Positions 22,784 to 35,300 of a stretch of DNA of 64,000 bases are shown here, piece after piece (position 1 is the stretch's first letter; the number at the start of each line of letters is the position of its first letter). The translations under genes were made by a program, and so were the position numbers. The notes beneath the pieces were generated by a model that was given only the letters and a program-made list of their open reading frames with translations, was not told where the DNA came from and ran no database searches. Source of the stretch: Siniperca chuatsi (taxonomy: Eukaryota > Chordata > Actinopteri > Centrarchiformes > Sinipercidae). The stretch is taken from positions 14,702,762 to 14,766,761 of the forward strand of contig NC_058063.1 in NCBI RefSeq assembly GCF_020085105.1, in the 5' to 3' direction.

Positions 22784-23534
22784 GAGAGTGAGAGCAGGGA
22801 GCAGGTGGAGGAAAATCTAGAGAGATGGAGGTCTGCTCTGGAAAACAGAGGAATGAAGCTTAGACAGAATACATGTGTGTCAATGAGAGGGACCCAGGTG
22901 GAACGGTGAGGTTACAGGGAGCAGAGGTGAAGAAGGTGCAGGACTTTAAGTACTTATGGTCAACGGTTCAGAGCAATGGAGACTGTGGAAAAGAGGTGAA
23001 GAGGCGAGTGCAAGCAGGTTGGAACGGGTGGAGAAAAGTGTCAGGTGTTGTGTGATAAAAGAGTATCAGCAAGAATGAAAGGAAAGGTGTTCAAGTCGGT
23101 GGTGAGACCAGCGATGTCGTACAGCTTAGAGACAGTGGCACTGAAGAAAAGACAAGAGGCAGAGCTGGAGGTAGCAGAGCTTAAGATGTTGAGGTTCTCT
23201 CTGGGAGTGACGAGGACGGACAGGATCAGGAATGAGGACATCAGAGAGACAGCTCATGTTAGATGTTTCGGAGATAAAGTCAGAGAGGCCAGATTGAGGT
23301 GGTTTGGACATGTTCAGAGGAGAGACTGTGAATATATTGGTAGAAGGATGCTGAGGTTGGAGCTGCCAGGCAGGAGGTCTAGAGGAAGACCAAAGAGGAG
23401 ATTTATGGATGTAGTGAGAGAGGACATGAAGTTAATTGGTGTGAGTGAAGAGGATGCAGAGGGCAGGGTTAGATGGAGGCACATGATTCGCTGTGGCGAC
23501 CCCTGAAAGGGAACAGCCGAAAGGAAAAGAAGAA
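22784..23534 (+). mobile_element. 5'-truncated RTE-type non-LTR retrotransposon with intact target-site duplication
   Basis: Translation gives KKVQDFKYLWSTVQSNG, EVKRRVQAGWNGWRKVSG, then after a one-base frame slip near 23049 LCDKRVSARMKGKVFKSVV, ELKMLRFSLGVTRTDRIRNE, REARLRWFGHVQRR, RRSRGRPKRRFMDVVREDM and a CGDP end at about 23503. This is the typical C-terminus after the RT domain in this LINE group. It ends in a short noncoding tail (CCCCTGAAAGGGAACAGCCG then AAAGGAAAAGAAGAA). The RT catalytic core and endonuclease are absent, so the copy is dead on arrival. Matching 17-bp duplications on both sides show the exact insertion limits. Confidence 0.92.
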
Positions 23535-23551
23535 TAAATCAAACAACAAGA
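23535..23551 (+). repeat. Target-site duplication, right copy
   Basis: TAAATCAAACAACAAGA, identical to 22767-22783. Confidence 0.9.
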
Positions 23552-24084
23552 ATTGTGCTAATTACTATTCTAAATATTGTGAAAATTACTATGTTACGAA
23601 TGTTAACTCTTAATTACTAGATGAATGTTTATAATGAGCTTGGCTAAAAACAGACTTTAAGAGGTAAAAAACGCAAAACATGTTTTCACACATGCGCCGC
23701 TGGGTGGCCAAATAGCTATATACACTGTTTATAACTGAATGTTCCGGTAACAGTCTAAATTACACCAGCAAACAAGAAGGAGAGAGCAGACAAACCATCA
23801 TTGCATCTGCCCTCTACCATTGGCTCTCTATGCACACGGTTTCAACTAAGAACTGCACCGCAGCAATGAACTGCAATGCCTTCACGACTGGGCAACAGAG
23901 ATGCAACCTAAAACAAACCATAATTATCTATTTGTGGTCCTGCTTCGGGCAAATATGAACATAATACAAAAGCACACACACGATGTTTGGAGTTCCAGTA
24001 AGTTCCACAACCACAGTTTAGTCTCCAGGGGATACTGGGTTCCTCTTAGCTGAACTTCTTCTCTTTCTTTCCTGAATGACACAT

Positions 24085-24089
<5 letters not shown>
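23552..24089. other. Intergenic, no gene recognised
   Basis: No supported features. Confidence 0.4.

Positions 24090-24126
<37 letters not shown>
24090..24126. repeat. CA microsatellite
   Basis: (CA)n of about 37 bp. Confidence 0.95.
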
Positions 24127-24130
<4 letters not shown>

Positions 24131-27060
24131 GCATACACTAAATGTAATTCTAGCTCGCTCCAGACCACACTGTCACTGGGGCAGCTTGCCTTGCCTGCCT
24201 GCTGTGAGCCTGGCCGGTGCCTTTTTCCTAGATATTGCTTCAGACTTATACTATCTGTTTCCACAGCCGTGCGCCTGCTGACCCAAGAATGTGGACAGCA
24301 CTCTGGTACATTGTTTTACAAGGCTAAGCAGTGTGTTTGAGATGTGAATTGTAGACTCTTGCTTGTTTTGTGTGACAAAAACAGTGTGTGCGTTTGCACT
24401 TGTGTGCATGTGCACTGAATTTGTTTTAAAATGATAGTCTGTGATATTCTTGTTTTTTCATTTTTAGCGACATCTTTGGTGAAATGTAGTCATTGCTTCA
24501 GTGATATGCTCGCAATGTACTGTATGATTCGTTCAGATACAGAATGCAGACCGTGGCATCGTGTATATCCTATACCCCTACATGTGTGTTCCAAAGAAAT
24601 GATAAAAAATAAAGTGCATTCATTTTGTCCTGCATTAGCTTTTGAGGGATCCACTCTTTTACTTAAGGCCTTAAAGGGGAACTCCAACGATTTTCAACAT
24701 CAAATACCTTAAAACGACTCCACAGCACAATTTCATAAAGGATGCAGCTCTTTGTATTTTGTTAATTGACTGACTTCAGGGGAAACCCAGGCTCAGGAGT
24801 ACACATAGTGTTTATTAGTTGCTGTGAAGTTGTATTTCCTTTTGTCTACCTTGTCTTGGTCTTAATTAGGGCTGCAACTATCGTTATTTTTTCAATTAAT
24901 GGATTTATTGTTTGGTCTTTCTTTCAGTCTGTGGACTCAGCTATAGCTCTACTCTTTATTTCTTCCTCTGGAATGTTTTTTTTTCTTTTTTACACTTCTG
25001 TTATTTGGTTGGAAATCCTGATGTTTTAAGCTGGACCATGTTGTGTACTAACAAATAGCATATATTTAGCTTTTTTGTAGCTGGATTGCATAATCTGATT
25101 GTAAACATCTGGATGTTTTTCTATTTTGTATTTGTTGGAGTCCTTTTTTAGCTATGAATGACCTCTCTATGGACTGTATTTTATGTTTATGTTGACTTTC
25201 GTTGCTTTGAATCGCCTATGCTGTACACTGTATGAGTCAATCAGAAGATTACTGATTTTTATCTTGAAGAGGGCAAAGTGTAACAAAACGGTGATCCATA
25301 CAACTAAAAAATAAAACAGCTGCAATGGAGTTATGAATGTGGGGATATCCCCACTTACTTTGATGTTTACTTTAGAGCATGCAACCCATTAAATAATGGT
25401 GTACTAGCAAATAAACATAAAAAAGTGTAACATTTGGGAACACAAATAAAAATGAATGCCAGTTATCTGTCTTCAATTACAGTGTGTCATGAAAAAGCTC
25501 CTTAGAGCAAGTTCTTATCTTTGTTCACTTGTTATTTTCTATTTACCACACTTGAAATGGTAGGCGTTTGCTCTGCTCGTATTTTACATCCCACCCCTTC
25601 CCAAATGCTCTCTGCTGTTTCTCCAACCCCCGTGACCCGTCTGTCAAGCCTTGTTCCCATGGCAATTAGTTAAAAACCAATTATCGACCGCTCTTGAATA
25701 CACGCCTAACAAACTGCTCAGGGAAATGATGTGCCACCACATTCTGAAAACCGCCTCAACAGCTAGGAGAGATTTGTGTGATGGGTTAATAGTAGGATAG
25801 TAAAAGTGCTGCGGAGGCGACACTGTTGAGTTCATGTTGGTTTATAGTGCGCTGTGACCCTATTGAACGTTTTATAGTGATGGGTGTCTATCTACATATT
25901 CAGCTGAATGGGACAAGGGCCACATAAAGAGGACTAGACAACACAGAACCATAAAAGCCTGGTACAGACTTCAGAAATGACAGACATAGGGAGCAAGTTT
26001 GTGTTTGAAATGAAATGTCAGTGTCACAGTGATTCAAACACTGATTCATGGCAAGGCAAGACTAAAAAGCTGAAGGCCACGCTGCACAACCTGTTACATA
26101 CTTTGCCAGACAAAGTAACAGCGATTGAGTGTCTTTCTATTCTGTGTGTAGGTGACGCGTCTCCTCAAGAATGCGGTTCTCTTCCTCTCGCCGTTCTCTT
26201 CAATTTCCCCTCTGGTTGCTTACTTCACTCACACAGCCGAGAAGCAGTCGCTTGAGGAATCTGGAAAACACCAGCGGGGAATGAGAGGAATTTCTGCTTT
26301 TCGTTTTTCCTCAACCACCCCCTCACCCCTTGCTCTCTTTAATTTGGATGCCTCTGCGCAGCCGGGCTCTTGAGTTTTCTCTTGTTTCTGAATGCAACCC
26401 AACAATAACAACCTCTCATAAACAATGGGGCTTGTTGATTGGGGGGTTGAGAAGGAGAGTGGCCGTTGCTGGCCCGTGCAGGCAGCTTTGCTGGCAGTGG
26501 GCCTCGCGAACAGTCCTAAAAGTCCGAAAGTACAGGCTATGTCGAGGACTGTGAAAGATTTAAGGGCAACTTTAAAAATGCACCATCTCTGAAGGACCAT
26601 AAACACATGCTTTAGTTCTTTCTTAATCTATCTTTCCTCCAAAAGGACTTTGATGGACCAAACTCTAAGCTGGTCAATGTCAGGAAACCACAAAAGTACA
26701 GGGAAAAAAATATAGTTTTGGAATTCCCTGCTTTTACAGCACCCATGGACTCGTAAAGGGCGTCTGGATCACATCGAGTAGGATTTTGAACAAGACGGCC
26801 ATGGAGTTCTGCCCTGTCCTTTCAGCCTATGGGCGAAACGCAGCTCGAGTCACATGCCATTTAAATGGTCGAGCAACAATTAAACCCTGTGTCTGTGACA
26901 AGGAAAAGATAATACAGAGTGATGTGTCCTGGAATAACTCTGTCTCTACTATTTCCATTTTGGAAGATGATACCACACATTACTGGACGTTGTCCCTCAT
27001 CTGCTGAACCGTTTTTATGACTCTCATACCAACTAAATCAAAATAAAATGTCAAAAGAGA
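24127..27060. other. Intergenic, no gene recognised; repeat fragments and a possible conserved noncoding stretch
   Basis: TTAGGGCTGCAACTATCGTT near 24867 is the start of a dispersed fish repeat. AAAGGGGAACTCCAACGATTT near 24673 resembles the end of another short element. Positions 25600-25760, with CCATGGCAATTAGTTAAAA and CAATTATCG, are complex and carry TAAT/ATTA homeodomain-type cores; they might be conserved noncoding DNA, on appearance only. Confidence 0.35.
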
Positions 27061-27077
27061 TAAACAAACCACTGTAT

Positions 27078-27083
27078 TTTATT
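27078..27083 (-). terminator. Candidate polyadenylation signal of smim20
   Basis: TTTATT on the plus strand reads AATAAA on the minus strand, about 480 bp after the smim20 stop codon. It is the first canonical hexamer I noticed in a suitable place. No transcript evidence is available, so the 3' end is a guess. Confidence 0.4.
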
Positions 27084-27560
27084 ATAATTTCCTTCAGGCT
27101 GCATACCAGAGCAAGGCTTTTGGAAATACAAAAGTTATGCCAAAATATCTAAGATGCACAAACAAAACATTACACAGTCCAGTGCCTTTTGTATCAACAG
27201 ATTGGCATGGAGCTCCCCCTTGTGGACAAAAGAGAACTAGCAGCACATCATCTACTATTTTTGGAAACTTGGAAGATGGGTGAACTGTGGTAGAAAGTAA
27301 ACCTTATGCTACTTGTCTCATGTTCATCACACTTCTTACAGATTTTTTTATGTCTGTCATCACAATGCATTACCCATTAAAGCAAATATTATATTAACAA
27401 GTCATTTAAAGAAGCATGTTTAATCACTTAACCAAAAAACACATTCTGGAAAGCATTCACTCACGCGCACACTAAGCATTCATCAAAAAGGCATTCTCTG
27501 TTCAAAGTCTTCATCAGCAGCAGTGTCTGGAATTAGTGCAGGGTTAGCTGTCATTGTTCA

Positions 27561-29065
27561 TCATTTTCCTGCAGGCTTGAATGGATCAGACCATATCTTC
27601 ACACCTTTAGGCAAAAAAATAAAACAAAACAGTGTCAGCATGTATGTAACTGCATTGCACCACGGTTAAGGCATTGACTTACACATAACAGAGTGCTCAC
27701 TGCTCTTACCACACCTGTTTCAACAGTATATGCAATTAAATCAAATTTCCATTTATCATACCTGAATACTTGAGTGTGGCTCACCATATAGAACAAAAAA
27801 GTGGGTGCCTATAGGTTTAAATTCAGTAAAACTTTTGTATATTTGGAGGGGAGTGACTATCAAAATTGTCCTTATATTGTAAACCCCATACATCTGGTGC
27901 TCCCTCAGTAAAACAAACAAGATATGTTTGTAAGTACTGCGCCAGACAAAAACAAAAAGGAAGCAAAACTGCATTAAGCCAGTCCATCTGTGTAGGATAG
28001 ACAAATGGTTGAGAGGTCTTTGAAAATTACATTAATATCCCATCAAAGAAAGTCCAATACATTCTGACTGATTGCAAAAATGTTATAAAAATTGTCTTGC
28101 TTGCTACTGGTGTATTTATTACAATGTTTTAGTCTACACAACCTTCATCAGGTATAAAATACACCCGTTGTGTAGTCTGAAACATCTACTATGCGCTCTT
28201 ACCCACAGGTTGAATATCTGCCTGGTTGACTCCTGCCCGGTTCATCTTTTGGACTTCTCCTAGCAAAGAGAGACAGTTTACTCAGAATATTTCAGCGGTC
28301 AAAATCAATGTCATGAACAAGATTTTCACATTGCAGCTTTATTGTTCTCTTTAGTCTTTATCCACAATCTGCTGTATGTCCTGACAATATCTTTCCATCT
28401 ATGCTGGCCAGAACTGGCTCAGACTACAAAGGCTGCCCAAAAGTGGAGTGGCTGTACCAGACATACAGTGAAACCACAACTATTTAGCTAAATTAATTTT
28501 CCTGGCATCACTCTGCCTTTGTCTTAGTTGGTTTAACTACATGTTTATGGTTTTGGAAAAGTGGAAAGGAAAACTCTGGGTGTCCAGTTAGAAACTCCTA
28601 TTGATTTCTTGCAAGTCTAGGTGGACAAGTTGGCCACATTTAGCGAGCTAAACAGTTTAGGTAAAAAGATTGAGAAACTGCCATAAAACAAAGGTTAGCT
28701 AACTTAAACTTGTAACGTTACTAACTCTAAACATCCTATTAGCCAGCTAGATAGCTAGCTAGCGAGATAAAACTACTAGCTCTAGCTTAGTTAATTTTTC
28801 GCCAAATAAAGCAACACTTAGCTTAGCTGTAGCTGGAAAGAATTAGCACAATGCAAAAATCTTTATGCACCGCAATATACTAAATGACATTGAGCTAGAC
28901 ACTGTAAACTGTCTGACTGTGAAACTGAAATTTTAGGAAAGCTATTAGCCACTTACTGTACTCATCTTTATGCGTGAGAGGGTAGAAAAATATGGGGTAA
29001 AAAGCAGCGGCAACAGCCGTTACAAAGCCTCCAAATACCAATGCTATTTTCCTATTTTTTGACAT
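27561..29065 (-). CDS. smim20: Small integral membrane protein 20 (MITRAC7 / phoenixin precursor)
   Basis: Three coding exons on the minus strand: 29065-28957, 28259-28203 and 27604-27561. Donors are A|GTAAGT and G|GTAAGA, acceptors CTAG|GAG and AAAG|GTG, and phase is kept throughout. The product is 69 residues (human SMIM20 has 67). It starts MSKNRKIALVFGGFV, has one hydrophobic segment at about residues 7-30, then NRAGVNQADIQPVG and ends VKIWSDPFKPAGK. The N-terminal membrane segment and the AGxxQxDxQPxGxKxWSDPF block are diagnostic of SMIM20, a mitochondrial inner-membrane protein that stabilises newly made COX1 during cytochrome c oxidase assembly. In mammals the C-terminal 14-20 residues are also the peptide phoenixin. 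Here the amide-donor Gly after SDPF is replaced by Lys. The ATG has A at -3. The gene lies head to head with man2b2, and every exon is too small for a simple ORF scan. Identification is by recalled family motifs; no search was run. Confidence 0.93.
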
Positions 29066-29312
29066 TTTAATGTAACATCGGATGTGACACCCTCACCTCC
29101 AAATGTACACAGTGTTTACAGTAATTGTTTCCGGTGTAAAGGTCCTTGCCAAAACCACGCGTTAACAAAAGCGGCGTCAAATTAGTTTGTTTTTTCTGGG
29201 CTTCCGTAGTGAATAAAATTTGAGTCACATGCTGCAGCACAACAATAATAAGGAAGTCTGGGGGAAGATTTGAGAAGTTATTTAACGCTTCTCTTCTTTC
29301 ACGGGCCAAAAA
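29066..29312. promoter_or_regulatory. Shared bidirectional promoter of smim20 and man2b2
   Basis: The 247 bp between the two divergent start codons must hold both 5' UTRs and both core promoters. I see no TATA box in a sensible place. CpGs are scattered (CCGG, ACGCG, GCGGCG near 29130-29175) and there are GGAAG/CTTCC cores that fit ETS factors, which are common in bidirectional promoters of mitochondrial genes. GTCACATGCT at 29224-29233 is an E-box matching 8 of 10 positions of the TFEB/MITF lysosomal CLEAR element (GTCACGTGAC), which would suit the lysosomal gene man2b2. The geometry is seen directly; factor assignments are inference. Confidence 0.65.
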
Positions 29313-32300
29313 ATGCGATTTTTAGTGTTTGTGTTTTTTCTTTGTTGCTGTTTGTCGTATGGCGTGACCGGCGAAAACAAGCCAATTCAAACATATGTAA
29401 TCCCTCACAGTCACATGGATGTTGGCTGGGTGTACACTATTCAGGTAGGTTTCTGTCACCATATTCTTAATAAGTTGTTAAACTTGACAAGCATATAGTG
29501 TACACCATGCTCTTTCCTTTCACCAAATCACTGTTACCCAATTAATGTGGATGAATGTATAGATTTTACATAATGTATAGTGACTATTTTCCATAGGAGA
29601 GTATGCATGCTTATGCAGCCAATGTGTACACCAGTGTGACTGAGGAGCTGTCAAAGGCTGAAGACCGCAGGTTCATCGCTGTGGAGCAAGAGTTCTTTCG
29701 ACTGTGGTGGGATACTGTGGCCACAGACTCCCATAAGAGACAAGTAAGGACACACGATGGGTCAATACTCTGTACTGACATAAAATAGTGCAAGATAGTA
29801 TGGATAAATCACCTATAAGCTAAATATTCTTAAATGGGTACTCCCGTATTGCACTTTCATAAAGTTTGGGAACTTACAAGAAACAGATTGCTAAAACAGT
29901 GGTCAAAATCAATGCAGCGGAGGTGGAGATATCCCGATTTTAGTGCCTGCTTTTACAGGCTGAGTAGTTCTTCTCATGACAAGTGAACTGATCTTCATGT
30001 GTAAAATTGTTGGAGTGACCCTTTAAATACACAGTAAATAATAAACATGTTATGGCTTGGTTGGCTTTCTAGGTGCAACAGCTTGTGAAAGAGGGTCGAC
30101 TTGAGTTCATCATCGGGGGCCAAGTGATGCACGACGAGGCTGTAACAGATCTAGATGATGAGATATTACAAATGACAGGTAGTACAACACATTTCGTGCC
30201 AGTTTGTCAGTTTGAAGAAGAGATATGTAGTAGCCTTTGTTTTCTCTTGCTCTGTGTGTCTCTGTGCTGTTTCAGAGGGACACGGTTTCCTCTACGAGAC
30301 GTTCGGGGTTCGCCCTCAGTTTTCCTGGCAGGTGGATCCATTTGGAGCCTCTGCCACCACGCCGGTCCTCTTTGCCCTGGCTGGGTTCAACGCCCACCTT
30401 ATATCCCGCATTGACTATGACCTCAAAGACACCATGCAGAAAAACAAGGTATTAGTTGACGCCTCAGTCCAAAAACTACTGCCATCAGTAAAGAGAAGAA
30501 CATTCACAAATTGTATAAATGTCAGCACAGATCATGTTGACAACCCAAAGAACACATTTATTTTGAGTTGTTCTTATACACTTTCATCAAAAAAGGTACA
30601 TTGTCATTTAATCTGTATACTTAATTTACTACTTTGAAATTGTACTGAATAGTTACTGCATGTTGTTTATCTATTATTTTGGTACAGAAACTACAGTTTG
30701 TATGGAGAGGTTCTCCCTCTTTAAAAGAAAAGCAGCAGATCTTCACTCACACTATGGACCAGTTTAGCTATTGCACCCCATCATACCTGCCTTTCTCCAA
30801 CAGGTAGTCCACGTTTAGAATCTTTATTGGTTCATGTCATGTTCCCTATTTCTGTAATGAATCACCATCTACTGTAAATTACTAGTAATGTATTAAGAAA
30901 GTTGGTAACAGACAGAAGGGCCTTGAACTACTAATTTTAATTTACCATAATTCCATATCCATATTGATAAAATTAGTATAACTGAATAGACAAACAGATT
31001 TTTCATTAAAAGCAAACATGTTCTTACATCGCAGCTCTGGTTTCTATTGGAATGGAGTTGCCTTGTTCCCCGATCCCCCTAAAAACGGAGTTTACCCCAA
31101 CATGAGCCTGCCTGTCAGCAAGGAGACAGTACACGCCTACGCCAAGACTATGGTGGAGAACATCAAGCAGAGGGCTGCATGGTTTAGGACGAACCATGTG
31201 CTCTGGCCATGGGTGAGTAAATAGAAACTTGTTATCCTTTTATTCAGAGTCAAAGCCACTGGAGTATTTGTATCCAGGGTCCTGCAATTAAGGGTTTTTT
31301 TTTAATTGAAAGTAGTTCCTTTGTTTTAAGTGGATGTTATGTAAGTGTTGGTTGATGGCTGAGAAGCATCAGTTTTTTAATTTTTTTTTTTTCAACATAC
31401 CCTTACTTGTGTACATGTGTACCTAATTAGTAGATGAACATGTAAATAACATCCCCTGCACTATCCTCCTGTTTCAGGGCTGTGACAAACAGTTCTACAA
31501 CTCATCTGTCCAGTTCAACAACATGGATCCTCTAATGAAGTACATAAACCAGAACAGCAAAGAGTTTGGGGTGACAGTCCAGTATGCCACTCTTAGTGAA
31601 TACTTCCAAGCCATCTACCAATCAAATCTTGTCTGGGAGCTCCGTGGGAGTGAAGATTTTCTACCATATTCCACTGGTGTGAATCTGTATCCTAAAACAT
31701 AATATAAAGAAAATGAGGCACAGTCCAACACACGTTTCTTGTTGATATCATCTACTTTGGCTGATGTGTTTTATTTCCTAGAACCGTACCAGGCATGGAC
31801 GGGGTTTTACACCTCCAGAAATGTTCTGAAAGGAGTGGCACGACGGGCCAGTTCCCAGCTGCAGGCAGCGGAGACTCTTTTCACCCGGTACCGACTCAGC
31901 TTCCCTGACGGACCTGTAGCTAAAGACTGGGCCCTGGACAAACTGAGGGCGCTTCGCTGGGCTGTCTCAGAGGTCATTTGTCAAAATATTTGAGTCCTTT
32001 AACAGAAAATAAAGGAAATTAAATATGTTCGTGGTCAAATATGTGATAAAGATGAGAAAAGTATGTGTTTGTCATATAGATATTTGACTTTCAGATGTGT
32101 TTCAGATTAACATAAATCATTAGTTTGATTTTAATGCAAAATGTTATTTACTGGTGTGTGTTTTTAGGTTCAGCACCATGATGGCATCACTGGCACCGAG
32201 TCTCCCAAGGTGGCAGACATGTACCTGCAGCATCTCATGCAGGCCATGATGGGAGTGGAGGAGCTTCTGGCTGCACTCTTCCTGCTACCCCACAACCTCA

Positions 32301-35300
32301 ACATACCCAGCATCCTCAGCAGGCACTACCACAGAAAAGGTGTGAACATTTTGCAAGTGGACTGTAGCTTACATTAGCATGCTAATGTTGGTGCAGCACT
32401 CCCCCTAAAATTACAAATTGTGTTTTATACATTTCTGTTTGTGCATGGATTAAACAAATGAGGCACAACATGCTAATTTGTGAGTTTTAGAGGTACTGGT
32501 AGGCAAATGTTTTTTAACTTTGGGGAGAGCCAGGCTAGCTGTTTCCTTTAACAGAAGAGCTGATCAACCTGAAAAATTTCCTTTCAGAATCATTTGTGCT
32601 TAAGGCTCAATGCTAACACTAGCTTGAAGATTAGTCAACAAGGGGGCAACATTTGGGCTACTATTTCAATAAATTAATCCTTAATTTCCTTATACCAGGT
32701 GTTCATCTGTCTTTGGAGCAACATGTCATCGTTTACAACCCATTAGCATGGAACACCACCACTATAATCAACGTCACTGTAACCTTCCCAACTGCAGCCG
32801 TCTTTGATGATGATGGGCAGCCTGTGCCTGCACAGGTAGTGTGTTGTTGTTGTTTTTTTTAATGAAAACTATTGGTAACACACAGCAGTATCTATCTAAA
32901 GTTTGCTGACATTAGCCACCATAAGCTCCTGGTCATACCAGACCAAGAAAGGCTGTAGCAGAAAAAACTCTGAGCGCATTGAAATAAGCAAGAGCTTTAT
33001 TGCTTATGAATTTGTAAGAGAAAAACATGTGGTATGTCTTCATTCAAAGGTTACATAGTCTCTCTTTAAATATTGAATTCTTACAGTATTACTATATGTT
33101 ACTTGTCAAGAAAATACAGACAGTGGAACATAATTCAAAAAGTTATCAACTGTCCTTCATACTAAATTAACATTTTTATATGTTTTATAGTGACAAATAA
33201 GAATGTATACATATTCATTCATGTGTAAATGAATCAGTTTTGCATTTCAGAAACAGAAAATCTCTTTAATATATACTGTAATAATATTTTCCTCTGTCTG
33301 TTACAGATCCAGAGGTCAGCACAGTCCAATGTGACCTACGACCTTTTCATCATGGTGGAACTTGGAGGCCTTCAGCACAGGAAATACCTGATTAAGTTGT
33401 CGGAGAAGCAATCCTCCGTGAGGTCCAAGAGTGGCTGGACTTATGAAGCTAAAGGGGTTCTGTTTGAGAGACGCAACATCCGGGACTGGACGAACACAGG
33501 AAGGAGGCTTCTGCCTGTTCTGAATGAATGTTACAAGCTGATGTTTGACCAGGATACCAATCTACTACACAGCATCACTTATCTGTAAGATTTTAAGCCT
33601 TGTTTGCCTCATGTCGCACCCCATGCATATATACTATAAGTAGTATTTGCACTATACATAGGGAGTAGTTAACTTACATATCTGTACATGTTATCACACT
33701 AATTCCTCCTGTTTAGATAACACACTGTAATGCTTTAACATTGTTGACTTTAACATTCTGACCTTTGACCTCTCTGTCATCCTCGGCAGTCAAGAAAACA
33801 GGAGCGTAAGGATCACTCAGGATTTCTGGGAGTACCATGCAAATGGAGATGTAAAAGCAGGGCCCATCTCTGATAACTACATCTTCAGCGCTAACGGTTC
33901 AGCTGTGCGGGCCTACGAGGCTGTGGAAATGGAGATTATCCCTGGGAAGATTGTGACTGAGATCCGGCAGCACTTCTACAGGTGGGTAAAATTAGCCAGT
34001 TGTTTTGCTTCTTGCGTCCGTCATGGTTTTATTAGAATCATTTTTCACAATATGAGTGACATTCACTCTTACAATTTGACACGTTCCATCTTCTAGAGAG
34101 GAAAGTGATAAAGACTACGCCTACTCCATCACCACCTGTGTCCCAGAATGCTTTGGGAGCAGACTGCCGTGTCACAGGCTGGAGCAGACCTATTCGCTGG
34201 GCCCCCTCCGTCTCAACACAGAGGTCATCCTCAGAACCAGCTCCTCCTTGAAGAACAACAGGACCCTGTACACAGATGATAATGGCTATCAGATGATGGA
34301 GAGGACATATAGGAAGTTCACTAATAACACTTTGGCAAGAGTAAGACTTTTGATAAACCAAACTTTAGACTGCCAGGGATTTTCATGACTGTCAAATTCT
34401 GTAATGAGCCCCAATGCCAGAAAATGTACTGGCATTATTTAAAAAAAAAAAAAAAGAATGACATATGATCTGCATTTTGCAGAACTACTTCCCCATGGTT
34501 CGGGCAGCCTACATTGAGGATGACCTCAGCAGACTGGTGCTCGTCAGCGACAGAGCTCACGGTGTGTCCAGCCAAGCCAACGGACAGCTAGAGGTACAAA
34601 AAGGCATGCAACACGCACACATATTTCTCAGTTGGTGTCTCCTCACACAGAAACGCATGTTAACATCCCCCCCCCCAGGTCATGCTCCATCGCCGTCTTT
34701 GGAACAACTTAGCCTGGAACCTCGGCTACAACCTGACCCTCAACGACAGCTCGGTCGTAAGGCCCACCCTGTGGATGGTGCTGGGCTCCATCAGTGCCAC
34801 CTCCAAGCTTTACCAGAGGGAGGCAATAGAGCTGCAGCACAGACCTGTCGTCGTACCCATAGACCAACCTCGTGAGTGCTATTATAGTTTTTTGCATAAC
34901 ATTAAAAACTCAATTTGGTGTCACTTTACAGTTGTAATGAGTAAACCTGGGCTACAGCTGAATAATGTAATACCTTATACTTAAATCTCTGCAAAGAAAT
35001 CCTCTTGCATAGGTGAGAATTCATGGTCAACTACAGAGAAACCTTTCTGGAGCTTTAGAAATGTATTTACTTGTTTAAGGACATCTTTCAGCTGGATGAT
35101 TGATTACCAAGACGGGCATTTTAAGTACAGGCTCTCTTCACCCTCTTTTAAGAGTCAAGTTTATTTGTGTTGCACAAATATCACTGAGATGCAAAAAAAC
35201 AAATGGCAAAATAAGGAAAAAGAAATAATATAAACCTTGGGACAGCCAATTCAAAGAGAGATGCCGGAAGCTGGAAGTACAGTAGGATTTGTAGGTGGGA

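Noticed and set aside
22873-23506. Host gene with an RxGRPKRR basic motif
   Set aside because: The sequence is a LINE C-terminus with target-site duplications on both sides, not a host gene.
30276-30448. Loss of catalytic His in man2b2 (WQVDPFGAS instead of ...GHS)
   Set aside because: I recall the same residues in mammalian MAN2B2, so it is a feature of the subfamily and not damage in this gene.
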